A DNA stretch of 64,000 bases, from assembly GCA_000442125.1 (NCBI GenBank), contig KE546965.1, forward strand, positions 2,418,001 to 2,482,000, read 5' to 3'. The position numbers were made by a program, and so were the translations under genes. Below are positions 1 through 11,796 of this stretch, one piece after another. Below the pieces are notes generated by a model. That model was given only the letters and a program-made list of their open reading frames with translations, was not told where the DNA came from and did no database searches. The stretch's first letter is position 1. Every line of letters begins with the position of its first letter. The DNA comes from Opeltia flavorubescens (lineage: Eukaryota > Ascomycota > Lecanoromycetes > Teloschistales > Teloschistaceae).

Positions 1-1380
1 GAGCAATTCACTAGCCTTGACTTTAACAACATTCGAGAACAGAACATTGAAGTTCAACAAGTAATCAAACATATCGAAAAGTCGGCTCGTTGCTCTCTAA
101 GCAACCTTTACAAAAGATCGAAGTCCATCATCAACCAATGTTGGCGCCATCCTGCTTTATCTGACGGATTCCAGCATTATGCTCTGCTTGCAGACCAACA
201 CCACCATATCTTGAGCCAATCCTGGTTTTCAAGGGTGGTTCAGGGACTAGGAGCTATTGGGCGAATTCATGCTGTGACAATCGGAAACAGTTTTGATCCC
301 AGAAACGGGCCCAAGATATGTATCGACCCTTCTCAAAAGGTAGATGAGAGCTACCAAGTAGAGGACGTCACTGGTGGCAATGACTACCCCGGATACGATG
401 GGAACCGTGATAATCGAACTGGCCATACTTCCTTTGTTCTACTATCTCTCGCTGACATGATCATTGGTAGGCGATCCGTTGGGTCGCCTGTGGCTCGTCA
501 GTGGCCCTTCACGAGCCTTCAACCAGCGTCAACGAGAATCTTTGACGGAGCAAGGGCTGTGAAGCCAGAAGAATCGATTGCTCATGGCAGATCAGAAGGC
601 TCTCACGAATTCTTGCAGTTGATGCAGCTGCTGGCACTGACCAAGAAGCAGCCAGCATTCTTGAGTATAATGGCCAGTCGCCGTTTCGAAGCCGGGTTAC
701 CGTCCTCGATTTTTGGAAGGGTCTGGCCTGGTCATATACGATCATTGGGAGATTATAAAGGACTCAGGGTTCTTAGACTAAAATTTGGATTTTGTCACTT
801 CGATTACACCGGACCGCGCGATCTTCAATTTCATCTCTTGAAGCCAATCTTTCACAACATGTCGCTACTGGAGGAGCTCTCACTGCACTTACCCTTTTAC
901 CCTTTTCTGAGAGAAGACGTCCACAATAATTTCCTACAAGTGTTTCCTCCAACTACGAAATGGCGCCTTGAAAAGCTGCACAGCTTAAGTCTCTATGGAC
1001 TGTCAACCTCGTACAGTGATCTAATAGGAACATTATTTCTGAGCCTTCCAAACTTGAAACATCTGCGACTAGGCGCTATCCGACTCATTGACGGTAATTG
1101 GGGGGACATCATTGAAGGATTGAGGGATGCCAAAAATCTGTTGAGTTGTGAATTTAGTTTTTGGCTAAAAGGCGAAATAGGGCCATTCCCGTCCTTCGGC
1201 AAGGAGGAGCTGGAGAGCCTTTCCGAATATGTTCTCCATCGAAGAGACTACCCCATCGCATCAAGCAGGTGTGTTCCTACTTCTTTTCTGGAAGGTTTAG
1301 AACGGTTGCAAATGACTGTTCGCGAACTTCGACTGTCACATGAGCAAGAGAGGCAGGGCAACGATGTTGACGTACTTTGA
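1..1380 (+). CDS. LRR/F-box-like hypothetical protein, 5' partial
   Basis: The reading frame is open from the first base of the window, so the start lies upstream and at least 459 codons are present before the TGA at 1378-1380. The C-terminal half has irregular leucine-rich spacing (for example LLEELSLHLPF, LEKLHSLSLYGL and LPNLKHLRLGAIRL), as in the many fungal F-box-associated LRR proteins. No F-box is visible in the part present; it would be expected further upstream. No membrane segment or signal peptide can be judged. The function is unknown; a substrate-binding role in a ubiquitin ligase is only a family-level guess. A G-rich tract follows just after the stop. Confidence 0.6.
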   Translation, partial: EQFTSLDFNNIREQNIEVQQVIKHIEKSARCSLSNLYKRSKSIINQCWRHPALSDGFQHYALLADQHHHILSQSWFSRVVQGLGAIGRIHAVTIGNSFDPRNGPKICIDPSQKVDESYQVEDVTGGNDYPGYDGNRDNRTGHTSFVLLSLADMIIGRRSVGSPVARQWPFTSLQPASTRIFDGARAVKPEESIAHGRSEGSHEFLQLMQLLALTKKQPAFLSIMASRRFEAGLPSSIFGRVWPGHIRSLGDYKGLRVLRLKFGFCHFDYTGPRDLQFHLLKPIFHNMSLLEELSLHLPFYPFLREDVHNNFLQVFPPTTKWRLEKLHSLSLYGLSTSYSDLIGTLFLSLPNLKHLRLGAIRLIDGNWGDIIEGLRDAKNLLSCEFSFWLKGEIGPFPSFGKEELESLSEYVLHRRDYPIASSRCVPTSFLEGLERLQMTVRELRLSHEQERQGNDVDVL

Positions 1381-2131
1381 ATGGACCATCGCGACTCTAT
1401 AGCTTTTGTGGGGGGGAGGGGAGGGGGCTGTAAGAAAGGCGAATACGTCGATATGAGGACTATCGTCATCACTTGGGCATACTACCGCTTCAATGAACGG
1501 GTAGGATCATGGTGGTTCAGTAATAGTAACATGGAATCGGGTTCATTTTCAAATGCTGGCATATTGCAGGCAGATGAATCGATATAGCGATTCCTTACCT
1601 AGTCAAGATCCAAGCAGACAAGGAAAATACACTGGGGAACAGGAAGTTTGGGTGCATTGAATGTTGTGTGTAAATTGCAATTGAGTTACAGCTTTGAGTA
1701 AGTGAATGAGCTCGTTAGCGGCAGTATCTTAAGACATCATCAACTTATCCACCGCCTTGTGTTACTTTGTTCTCTTAATCTTCTTGACCTTGCTCCACAG
1801 TGTAAATCCATTGCATGCAGAAAGACCTTGAACAAAGCTCTTACCTACTTTGATTGAAGGGCTCTGTATTTCGATATCCCTCTGTCATTTAGGCAAGTTT
1901 TTTGTCTGTTGGTTCAACCTTGTGTAATCCAGAAGGGCTCTGTGTTCCGATATCCCTCTTCCTTACAATAAGACTATCCTGCTACTCCTTTGCACTGGCG
2001 CTCGTTCGCTCATATCCAACTATCCATAATCATTTTCTTTACTTGATTCCTCAATCAAAATCTCCTACCATTTTTTCACCGCCTCAGTCTACCTGCCACT
2101 TTCCTTCCGTGTTAAGTGATAAGTCCTTGCA
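1381..2131. other. Intergenic region with a G-run and a 28-bp direct repeat
   Basis: No gene seen. It holds the 3' flank of the LRR-like gene, a G-rich run near 1409-1427, and the 5' flank of the caspase-like gene. Two near-identical 28-bp units lie at 1856-1883 and 1932-1959, 76 bp apart, followed by a C/T-rich leader. Confidence 0.6.
1856..1959 (+). repeat. Pair of 28-bp direct repeats upstream of the caspase-like gene
   Basis: The unit GAAGGGCTCTGTATTTCGAT (then ATCCCTCT) at 1856-1883 recurs at 1932-1959 with two differences. The copies lie about 250 and 175 nt before the predicted ATG at 2132. They could be a local duplication or paired binding sites; the sequence does not decide which. 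Confidence 0.55.
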
Positions 2132-3335
2132 ATGCCCTCCATTACTCATCCCGCGGAGATCTGCCACAACCAGCAATCTTTAGACAACATCAAACGTACG
2201 CTCAGCGAGCAGCTAGCTAAAGCTGTCTGCATCAATCCGCCAACATACACCAGCGTAAACGTCCTCCTTCTATGCTGGGAAAAGAACGATTGCTACAATG
2301 AGAAAGACTGCTCCTACCTTTCTGCATTTCTAAGGACTGAGTTCAACTATGATTGCGAGATTTATCAGATCGTTGGGACCGCAGACGATCATGACGGCGC
2401 GTCACTGTTCGACAAAGTCAATCAATTTATCCGAAAGAGCTCGAACACTTCTCTCTCCATCATCTTCTACAGTGGACATGCGTACTCAAACGTCCATGAT
2501 GAGGATCGAAAGTTCAAGCAAGATCTCATCATTTAGTCAGTAGCACTTTTTTCTGTCAGATTTACGGTACTGACCAGTAGGCAGCCCCGACAACAAGTTC
2601 ACTCGTGACTGGAGCGAGGACGATTTCAACCAGCGGAAATATGGGGTTCAGTACAGAACGATTGCTGATCTGCTAGATTACTCCAAGGGCGAGGTTCTAC
2701 ACATCCTCGACTGCTGCGGCGGAGGAGGAGCGGCTCTGACGTCCCACCAAGAACTCCTCTGCGCACATTGCTCTTTTGATTGGAGTCGACGGGACAAACT
2801 TTGGGCAAGCCGTGGCCGCTTCACGCCCGCTCTCATCAACTGTATGAAAGCCTTGAAGAACGAGCTCGGTCATTTTACAGCCGCCGAACTGCACGCAAAG
2901 ATGGCTCTAGAAGCGCCCAAGATGGAACCGCCTTTGTATGTCATGCCTTGGTTCAGATTGGGTTCTCAACAGCCGCACTCCGTTACTCTGGCTCCTCTTA
3001 CTTCTTCGACGGATCGGCAGCAACCTCAGCCACCAGCTCCTCGCCCCGCGCACAGAAGTCCACAAGTGAATGAGCAATGCGTGCTCTTTGAAATCACTGT
3101 CGCCGCAAAGGACGTGGCTGAAGTGCAAGAATTTCGGAAATGGCTGGATAACCCACAGCGACTTGATCACCTGAAACATGTGAAGATAGTCGGATATCTT
3201 CCTCAGTCTCGGCATACCTACAAGCTGTTTTTCACAATGCCGATTTCGCTGTGGACTGTGCTTCCTGAGAATGGGGCTTGGGGTTTCAGAGACTTTGTGA
3301 AGGATGGAGAAGTTGAATGGTCTGGGATGGAGTAA
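2132..3335 (+). CDS. Caspase-like (peptidase C14/metacaspase-type) domain protein
   Basis: Exons 2132-2535 and 2585-3335 (49-nt intron, GTCAGT..GCAG) give 384 residues. A caspase-type fold is suggested by the beta-strand pair IIFYSGHA (about residue 112, the His) and VLHILDCCGGGG (about residue 175, the Cys), the canonical His/Cys dyad order. The C-terminal block (about 300-384, EITVAAKDVAEVQEFRKWL onward) is of a kind often found behind these domains in filamentous fungi. It lacks the long Pro/Gln-rich prodomain of classical metacaspases. Between 2758 and 2825 the alternative +1 frame reads more like the family (GTNFGQAVAAS) than the annotated frame, so compensating indels are possible. Metacaspases act in stress responses and regulated cell death; the role here is inferred only. 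Confidence 0.7.
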
Positions 3336-3813
3336 GGCAGTGTTGAGATGGCCTGGACGATAGGTGGAGGGTTTTGGGAAGATGGAAGGAGGGCATTGAC
3401 GACTCATTGGTGATATGGATGAAAGCAATGGCGGTAACTGATGTAAGATGATAATGTAGAAATTGATACCTCGAATCGTGGACGAGCAAAGTGGATTTAC
3501 TTCGTCGACCATAGGAGTGGAATCTATCCAAGGGAGTCGAAGAAGCGGAGGACGCAAGGATGCTGCTATACAATGTGCATTGACCCATGATCCTTATCTT
3601 CGTCAAGCCATAACACACCGTTACATCGATAACCAGATCATGCCTGAGATCAGTAAAAAGTAGTCGAATACTAAGCAGCAAACATCTGGAGCCAATGAAT
3701 AAGAATATGCAAAATCAATAATCTAAACTGTATTTAGCAACTGAATAAACGATTAACTTTTGTCTACCTTCATCACCATCATCAAAATCTTTTTCCAGCC
3801 CTATCAAATGCCT
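3336..3813. other. Convergent intergenic region
   Basis: This lies between the 3' ends of the caspase-like gene and the aspartate kinase gene. Only AT-rich 3'-flank sequence is visible; the antisense ORFs over it are not gene-like. Confidence 0.6.
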
Positions 3814-5557
3814 CTAACATTCCAGATATGTAAAGAGTTCTGCATGCACGACATTCAATGCGCGATGAGCTTCCCTCTCCTCGATTACGCATGCAATGCT
3901 AATTTCACTCGCCCCTATCCAGGTACCCTGTCAGCTGCAACCTTGATCTAGCAAACGTATAAAACACGTGGCTGGGTAAAAAAGCACGAACCTTGACTGA
4001 TCATCTCAATATTGATATTATTATCCCCCAGCGCCGTAAACAGCTTGCCCGCAATCCCAATACTCCTCTTCAACCCCGTACCAATGAGACTTAAAATCGC
4101 CATCCCATGCACCACGTCCACAGCACCATACTCCTCCAGCTCCCTCACCGCATTAATCAGATCCGTGTTTTCGATCTGGTACTTGTTCTCGCCGCCGTCG
4201 GTAGTGCTCAGAAGTGAAGATTTCGAATGCACAGCAAGAGACACATGGCATTCGTTCTTCTCGAAGAGATCGACAGCCAAGGAATTTTGCGCAAGGATGG
4301 TGCAGATTTGGGCGAGGAATGAAGGAGAGTCAACTTTTCGATTGGAATGCACGTTTACGACTGTGATTTGCTGTTTCACTGTCACGGCCGTGGGGCGCTT
4401 AGGTCGTAGATGTTTGTACGGGTCGGAGTTTTCTGCAGCGGTGGTAGCGTCGGGCTGGATTATGGTGCCGGCGCTGTGGGGACGGATGACATTTTTGATC
4501 CGGATGGGGATACGGGGGATGCATTGCTGGAGAGTGAAGTTATGGATGACTTCGCTGCCATAGAAGGTCAATTCGCCAGCTTCGTCCGGGGTGAGCGTTG
4601 GCAGGAGGCAGGCGGTGGGGACTTTTCGCGGATCAGCCGTGAAGACCCCGTCGACTTCCTTCCAGACTTGAAGCTCTGACGCCTGGAGGCCGACGGCGAC
4701 GAGAGCGGCGCAGAGGTCGCTGTAGCCTCGGCCGAGGCTGTTCACCAGACCATCAGGGATACGGCCGAAGAAGCCGGTGATTACAGGGACTTTCTCGCCG
4801 CTGGAGGAGATGAGAGCGCCGATAGCGGTTGAGAGGTCGCTGTAGAAAGCTTGAGAGAGATGCTCGGGGATAGGGAAGTTGATGACATCGGACAGATCAA
4901 AGTATTTCGAAGGGACGCCTCGATCTTCCAGCAGGGCGGCGAGTAGTTGGGAACTTAATTTTTCACCTACACTTACCACCTGGTCTTCGTCCTGAGGAAG
5001 CAGGCTGGCTGATTTCGGTAGCTTCGTAGATATCTGGCTGAGGAGTTGATTGAGCTCATCAAATTCGGCGGCGATGTCCTGATGATATTTCTCGATGATC
5101 TGGGGGGATCGGATACAATCGGCTGCATCTCGATGTTCTTGGTGAAGTGTGGAGACAATGTTGCTATATTCGTATGAAGATCCCGGCCTTGCAGCATCTC
5201 GAGCAGCTTTGAGTAACCTGAATATCATGTCAACTAGAGCTCGAGAAAGATGATTTACGACTGACCTGTTGGTTGTACCACCAGCCTTGGAGACGCCGCT
5301 TCTTGCCGAACATACAACAGCGATTTTTCCATGTTTCACTGCAGATCTAAAGCGTTGATATTAGTCAATGGCGAAATAGATTTAATGGTCTGGGTGATTG
5401 ACTACAAGCATATCTGTGCTATCTCAGGGGCATATTTCCCTACTGAAGTCCCGCCGAACTTGAGGACGATGGGTTTTTCTTCATGTACCATTCCATCCAC
5501 CACCAATTTGTTGTCTACTTCGGACACAATGCCATTCGCAAGCGGAACGTCGGCCAT
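3814..5557 (-). CDS. hom3: Aspartate kinase (first step of the aspartate-family amino-acid pathway)
   Basis: Minus-strand exons 5557-5406, 5346-5266, 5217-3992 and 3914-3814 join in phase to 519 residues. The enzyme phosphorylates aspartate en route to threonine, methionine and isoleucine. Family marks are KFGGTSVGK near the N-terminus, VVCSARS, GRGYSDLCAALVAVGL, and VWKEVDGVFTADPRKVP, followed by two ACT regulatory domains (about residues 360-519). The last exon supplies the end of ACT2 (GASEISIACVIEE). The start at 5557 (MADVPLANG) is preferred because it matches family length; an in-frame ATG lies at 5608. The normally conserved VIHPFTMEQ appears as VIHNFTLQQ, and the following segment is one residue short, so this may be a diverged or paralogous copy. 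Confidence 0.9.
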
Positions 5558-6525
5558 CCTGCGAAAATTTGGTGAACGAATGTGAAACCATCCAATCCAT
5601 CTCCTCAAAACATTGACGCATGTAGTAAATGACTCAGACCCGCTACTGCCNAAAACATAGAATCTCCTTCGCTCTTTCGCTTATTATGCGTTGTGGCTTG
5701 TTACGATTACGGCATTCAGTAGCCACAATGACGCACAACCTCGGCCTCCGTTTGTATCATGAGGAAAAGAATCTGGTAACAAATATCAAACAAATTTTAG
5801 GATTCCGAAACGTGTCAGGTGTGTGCATTATTTGCTTGTACTTGTAATAGCCTCGACAACCTTCAACATCATTGGTGGTGATATGGGTAATTCGACGCGT
5901 TGACCGTATTGCTTTGTATCCCTATGTTAAAATCAAGATGCTCGGTCTTTGAAAAAGAAATTCTACGAGCAATGTAAGCTCGTGGCTTCGCCGTATAGCA
6001 TCCGTTGAATCGATACATCGAGTATCATCAGCGGGAATCATTTGCTCATGGCCGTATTCTTTTTTTTAATTCTTGCATGGAGCAGTTGCTAAGTGGCAGT
6101 GGTTCTTGCTGAAGCTGAAACCCAAAACTTGACTTCATGCAATACATGTGCTTCGTACTGCTTTGTCCTTTGCTATTGGCATTTCGAGAAGGGCTAAGGG
6201 GGAACGAGAGTCTTTCAATAAGAATTTTCATTTTGACAAATTCCTTAGAAAGCTACATAAGCTTGTTAAACGCAAGTTGTGAAACGGACGTGGTCCTCCA
6301 CCAGCATGTTGGATAATTTGCTCTTTTGCCGCAGTGCGTCTACACGTAGTCCTGTCATACTTTCATGGTTATCCAGGGTACAAACGCGATTTAGCTCCAA
6401 TGTAATTTTCTTCTGTGTGATTTAATCTTCTTTTTCATAAGACTTTCTTCAAGATTTTCTAATAACTTTCCCTTCCAAAATTTGAGTTCAACCCACAGAG
6501 CATTGCTGGCAAATATCTCTCGATC
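5558..6525. other. Divergent intergenic region with one unknown base
   Basis: It holds promoter sequence for the aspartate kinase (-) and the secreted protein (+). One N stands at 5651. The last 120 nt before 6526 are T/C-rich, as expected for a fungal leader. No gene seen. Confidence 0.6.
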
Positions 6526-7486
6526 ATGTTCTCCACAAAGATTCATCTCGTGCTCCTCTTCCTCCCTTGCTTCCTCTTGCTCGTTGCCGCGATGCCGCTA
6601 AACTCAACGATCCTCCCTCGGAAGGATTACGAACCCGGTGATACCCTCGACCGCACAATGTGCTTCTGCACAAATAATAACAACTTCACGCAATGGAAAG
6701 GCAAAGAATCTTCAGGCTACCTCTCTGGGAGCCCGTATTCGTTTGAAAAAGTCCCCGAGGGCCACGAAGTCGCCTTTGTCTATAAATTCGATTACTATAA
6801 TCACCGGTAATTTTCATCAGGATATAATCCTTTCTTTTCTCTTTCTTTTCCTTTCTCTTTCCCCTCCCTCTTTCCCCTCCCTCCTTCCCCCTAACACTGT
6901 TCCTCAAAACTCTATAACACGTATACTTACTCCATAACCACTCCCACCCCACAGCCTAGATCACCACTTCTCCATCCACGCCCTCGACAAATGCACCACC
7001 GCCGCCAACCGCCAACCCAACGCGTGCCTAGACTGGCAAAACCAGCACCACGACTGGTGCCACACCTTCTACACCGCCGAAGTCCCGCCCAAGATCAAAA
7101 TCCACCAGTGGGAATTCTGCTACCAGTTCCGCGGCGATGGCTTCACTAGCGAGAAGCATCGGGATTTCTGGACTTTCTTCCACGATAAGCGCGGACTACC
7201 GAGGACAAGAGATTGGATCGCGGATGAGGATATGGTCAAGGAGAGATGCGCGGGCGTATGTGAGGATTATTGGGGGATGGATGTTTTTGAGGATAAGCTT
7301 GGTGGAGGATGGTTCTCGAGGGCGGATTCTTTTCATGTGAGTGATTCTCCTTTCTTTCTTTTACAGTCACGTTGATTGAACAATTTCTAACGTCGGGTGA
7401 AACATGAGCAGAAGTTCGACGATATATGCTACCATGGGAGTCAGGCGCATGAGATGCAATGCTCCGGCACCTCTGACGGGGGATGA
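6526..7486 (+). CDS. Small cysteine-containing secreted protein (effector candidate)
   Basis: Exons 6526-6806, 6955-7336 and 7412-7486 give 245 residues. Residues 1-22 are a clear signal peptide (FLPCFLLLVAA core), followed by a mature chain with several Cys (MCFCTN, NACLDW, DWCHTF, WEFCYQF, RCAGVCEDYW, ICYHGSQ, MQCSG) and many Trp, His and aromatic residues. There is no membrane segment after the signal peptide and no GPI-like tail. I recognise no named family. Size, signal peptide and Cys content fit the secreted, possibly host-interacting proteins common in plant-associated ascomycetes, but this is inference. The intron borders GTAATT..CACAG and GTGAGT..GCAG keep phase. Confidence 0.75.
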
Positions 7487-8295
7487 TGGTTTTTAATTTA
7501 TTTGACTTGGGCGATGGGGAAGGGAAGGCGTTAAGGGGAATTTTTACATTGGTCCAATCGTGGATAAACCGGGGGAATTCCTGGATTTGTGTTATATACC
7601 CAACCTTTTCTTCATCTTTCATTCCCTTCGAGGTGGAATCATATTTGGATTTTTGACTCTGACATGCCAAAAGTAACGTGACTCTGAGATTTAAAATGTG
7701 CTCCCACATGGTTTAAGTGTGGCAAATGTTCCAGGGGATAGGTGGCACAGGAAAACTGGTTAATGCGCGCATTTCCCATGTATGTAGCGTTGGGTTCGTG
7801 GGAGAAGGCGGAGTTTCACATGGGCCAAATTCAGAGAGCGGCGAGTTTAGTAAGATGCTTGAGTAGTCTTTTGGTCCACTATCTAGAGCTACGGAGCGGC
7901 AATGTGCTAATATTGGGCCCGAGATTATAGACGCAAAGCCACCAACTTAGAGGGGCTAACCTACGACCCTGCAGCAACGACACCATGCCATTGACGGTGA
8001 TAAGATAACTGCCGCCGTTGAATAGCTCTACACGCCATTCGAAGATTTACCTCCCTGAGAATAAAGGTAGAAACAAAATGAAAGAAGGAAGCAGATAGGA
8101 TTCGCAAATGAACCAGCGCGGCCCGCCGAGGTATCTCCGTTGACCATCTACAACCGTGACGCCGTTTGAGTTTCGATAATATTAGAGGTTCCGAAATCCT
8201 ATGTGAACCTTTCGTACCGGACACCGTACTGTATGCTGATGAATCAAGGACCGGAAATTCCACTATGTTGCCGTGTGTTGACATTGTATAGTGGA
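7487..8295. other. Convergent intergenic region
   Basis: This is the 3' flanks of the secreted-protein gene and the Nrd1-like gene. Short ORFs on both strands have no protein-like pattern. Nothing else seen. Confidence 0.6.
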
Positions 8296-11028
8296 TTATT
8301 GTGCGGGCTGGTTGGGACCTGGAGGCATCATGCCCGGCGGAAACATGAGCATACCGTTCGGCAGCGTCGGGAACTGGAATCCGAAGTTGGGGATGGCGGG
8401 TGGAGCGCCGACGATGTTATTGGTCTGAGGGGGGGCCTCACGCTCTGGTTGGCGGAAGCGGGAGTTGCCAGTGCTGATGTTGTTGGGGTTGAAAGAATCG
8501 TCACGAGAAGATCGAGGACCCGACCAGCCGCCGCGGTCTGTACCCATGCGTCGAGAAATGGCTGATGAATCTGTTAGCAGCAATACCGATAGGCGAGGAG
8601 GTAAATATGGTAGGTAGCAGCCATCGGGTCGTAAACCACGAGAGGTAATGACAAGGGAAACAATGTCGCTAGATAGTAGAGCCATACCTTTAGATGAGAC
8701 ACCAGCTCCGATCTCAATATCCGGTTCTTCAACCACCATGCCTGTCTCAATGGGCTTGCCTCCAGAACCACCGTATTCAGCTGTCAGCATCCATTTGCAA
8801 TCGGCGTCCGTGAGCCTTGAGATGGGAACAATGCTGACGCCAGTCGAGTAATCGCTGCAGTCACGAGGGCCGAATCCTACGCCCCAGCGAGTCTATATGA
8901 AAGTTTCTTAGTCGCTTGCTTTGAGCTGGCGTGGCGGCTGACTTACCCGAAGTTGCATGTCCGCTGACTTGTATCTTTCCATTCCCTCCCGAGCAGATTG
9001 TGCATCCTTGCGACTTATCATCTTGACAAATGCATGCCGCTTGTCAACATTGACAATAGTTGTCTGTACAATTCCATAGGTTGAAAATATGTCGCGAAGC
9101 GCTTCCTCAGAACAGCTGCAAGAAAGTCAACAAGTTTCATCCACTTCAGACATGATTGCGAACTTACGTAACACCACCAACAAACAAAGTTCTGCTCAAA
9201 ACTATGAAACAATTAGTATGCTGTCAATGTGATATTGTATGCCTCGTCTAGACGCACCTTTGATCATTCCTTGGCGTAGACTCGGGTCGAATTCTACCAT
9301 CTTAGGTCCGGGTGGGGGCAGGCCATTTGCAGTACCAGAGCGACGAGGACTTGAGCTCCTACGATTCTGATCTGGGCTTCGCTGGCGGTATGAGTTGCCT
9401 CCTCGGCCTCTGTCGGAACGTCCGTAGCCACCGCGGTCATTGTTACGTGCATCTCTACCATATTCACCGTACACGGGGCTGTCGCGACGTCGAACCGGTG
9501 AAGCATTACCACGTCTATCCCAAGCTGAAGGTGAACGAGATCGCGAACGAGGATTTCTATAACGCCCTGGGGGCGATTGGATTGATTGATCCTTGAACCC
9601 ATTACGGTCACGTGACTGATCTCCATAACCACCTCCGTTTTGCTGCCAGCCTTGCTGAGATGCAGCATTCGTATTTGGCACTGCCACCCCGGCGCCACCG
9701 GACATAATGACTGATAATACGCTTGCCCATTGCTCTTGAGGCACACCCTGAGCTTGGAGAAGTTGTAAGATCTGGAGCTGTTGTTGGATTTCTGGAGTCA
9801 TTGCAGCGGCACCGTTGCCTTGGGGTGGCATAACAGGTGGGACTTGCATGTTTGTTTGCCCGTTTGCTTGATTTTGAGGATAATTACCAGGCACATTACT
9901 CAGGCCTGCAAAGGGCGAAGCCGCACTCGCTCCAGGAACACCTACAGCCTGAGATACGGGCGGTACAGATGGAGCTTGATTTACGGGTGCAGACATGTTT
10001 TGCGGAAATGAGTTCTGTAAGTTTGTTACATTGTTTGAACTAGCCTGGGCCGGCATTCCTGCTGCTCCAGTATTTGTCTTTGCCATATCCGCCAGAGCTT
10101 TGAGAATGGCAGAGGTATCTGCTGCTGGCGCTCCATTGGTGTTACTATTTGCTTTTCCTGGCTGCTCCGAGCCTGCTGTTAGGGAGATGAAATCTTTCGG
10201 TGGGCTACCAGGAGGGGTCGTTGATTTGAGGCCTACAAGAGAGAGGTATGTATCAGAATAAATGTTTTGTGTATCTCCAGCGTGTCCGGTATGGCCCGTA
10301 TTTTCATGCATTGGAAAGTCTTACCGTTTGCAGGATTGTCTAACCTCTCTTTGAAGTTTGAAAGCATCTCATTCGGAAACGTGCTGCCCCGTTCCCAAAT
10401 ATCCACCAATTTTCTGATTCTAGCCTATTGTACGGAATTATACGTGAGTCAAATGACAGAAAAAGGTTTTAAGTGAGCATGCAGTCTCAGTCAAGCCAGG
10501 ATACCGATATTCTACAAGCAGGGAATTTTGCAGACCAGGTAATTCTGCACAATTACAGAGAAGGGATATACGATTTATTAGGCGTACCTTTTGATCTTCT
10601 GGAGCAGAGTTGATGATATCATTCATGAGCATTGGCAACAATTCGGTTACACGGTTTACACCAGCACCAAAGGTGCCATAGGCAGAAGTAGGGCCAGGTT
10701 GCTGCCCTGCCTTGCGAGCCTGTTCTACCCATGATCGTGTTACAGAGTCTACGACATAGAGGACACCAAGTTTATGTGTTGCTGGTGCTTTCTTGAAGTG
10801 AGTATAGATCTTTTGGATGAGGACTGATTCGGACTAAATGTGAAGAGTGTTGTTAGTAAGAAAGAATCATGCTGTTCTATGGAAAGAAACGGAAAGGCAA
10901 TGGCTGACCTGGATGTTGGCATTACAAAGCTGAGTGATGCTGCTGATCTTTGACCCTGTAACTCCTGGGGCTTTCATCACCAGCATTGACTGCAGGAAAG
11001 CGTCAAGCTCTGCTACGCAAGACGACAT
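8296..11028 (-). CDS. nrd1: Nrd1/Seb1-type RNA polymerase II CTD- and RNA-binding protein
   Basis: Eight minus-strand exons (11028-10909, 10833-10588, 10424-10325, 10232-9258, 9201-9168, 9115-8947, 8892-8688, 8570-8296) join in phase to 707 residues. Residues 1-150 form a CTD-interaction domain (ITQLCNANIQ, LGVLYVVDSVTRSW). A Gln/Pro/Ala-rich linker and an Arg/Ser-Arg/Gly tract lead to an RRM from about residue 482 (RTLFVGGVT, HAFVKM). Next comes the conserved RWGVGFGPRDCSDYSTG block (about 549-616) that accompanies the RRM in Nrd1/Seb1/SCAF-type proteins. Such proteins bind phosphorylated Pol II CTD and nascent RNA and direct termination and 3'-end formation in the nucleus. It is divergently arranged with citrate synthase. 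Confidence 0.88.
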
Positions 11029-11796
11029 TTCGAAAGACGTTCGCTGTTGCGGCGCTTCCTCTATGATGGATACACGGTGAATTTTGATTTACGGCTCCTC
11101 AGCCTGTGACGGTGAAGGAGGTCGATATATATTCTCAAGAGGCAGAAGGTGAGCAGTGAGCTGAGGGCAAGGAACGGGCGGAACCTTTCCTGTGTGGGTG
11201 CTGATGATGTGGAATGGACAGATCACTGGTCGCAAAATGTCTACTCCAGCCAATTTAGGCGGGGCCTTGTTCGACGTAAACTCCGCCTGTCTAACCACTA
11301 AGCTACGCACTATTGTGTGATGGGATCCAGTGTAGCTACTCTTAAAGGCTGGGTGCTGGGTAGGAACTGATGAGAAAGAAGTTGGAGGAGTAGATTGGTG
11401 ATGGAAGATAGTTGAGTCGAAGATAAATTTCAGGTAGAAATGGAGCGGCTGCCGCTTTTGAGCTTGGCGTGTGCACGTGATGAGGCTTGTACAGCTTGAA
11501 ACAATGGCCGAATTGTGAAATTATACGTGAATGTTAATCCGTAGGAAGGTTCGGAATAATCCGGGTGAAAAGTGATATTTGAGAAATTTTCCACTACTGC
11601 AACTGAGAACTGGCTCAAACTTGCTCAGTATTATCACGGGTTTTGTGGCAGTTGAAGCCGAAGCTCTCGGCGATCTACTCACTCTAGCGCCGCATTACGT
11701 CGGCGTTGAATGTTGAGCTCCGGGTAATTTCTGTAGAACAACCTTACCTTTACCAACTTTTTTTTCTTTGCCATAACTCCTCACCCTAAACATATC
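11029..11796. other. Divergent promoter region between nrd1-like gene and cit1
   Basis: It holds the upstream regions of both genes. A perfect tRNA D-arm/A-box-like 11-mer lies on the minus strand at 11305-11295 (TAGCTTAGTGG), but no matching B-box follows. No gene seen. Confidence 0.55.

Noticed and set aside
2907-3557. 216-codon ORF on the minus strand
   Set aside because: It is the antisense shadow of the caspase-like exon and its 3' flank, with no family pattern.
11241-11310. tRNA gene on the minus strand (perfect A-box TAGCTTAGTGG)
   Set aside because: No B-box/T-arm follows at tRNA spacing and no acceptor stem pairs; at most a tRNA-like relic or chance match.
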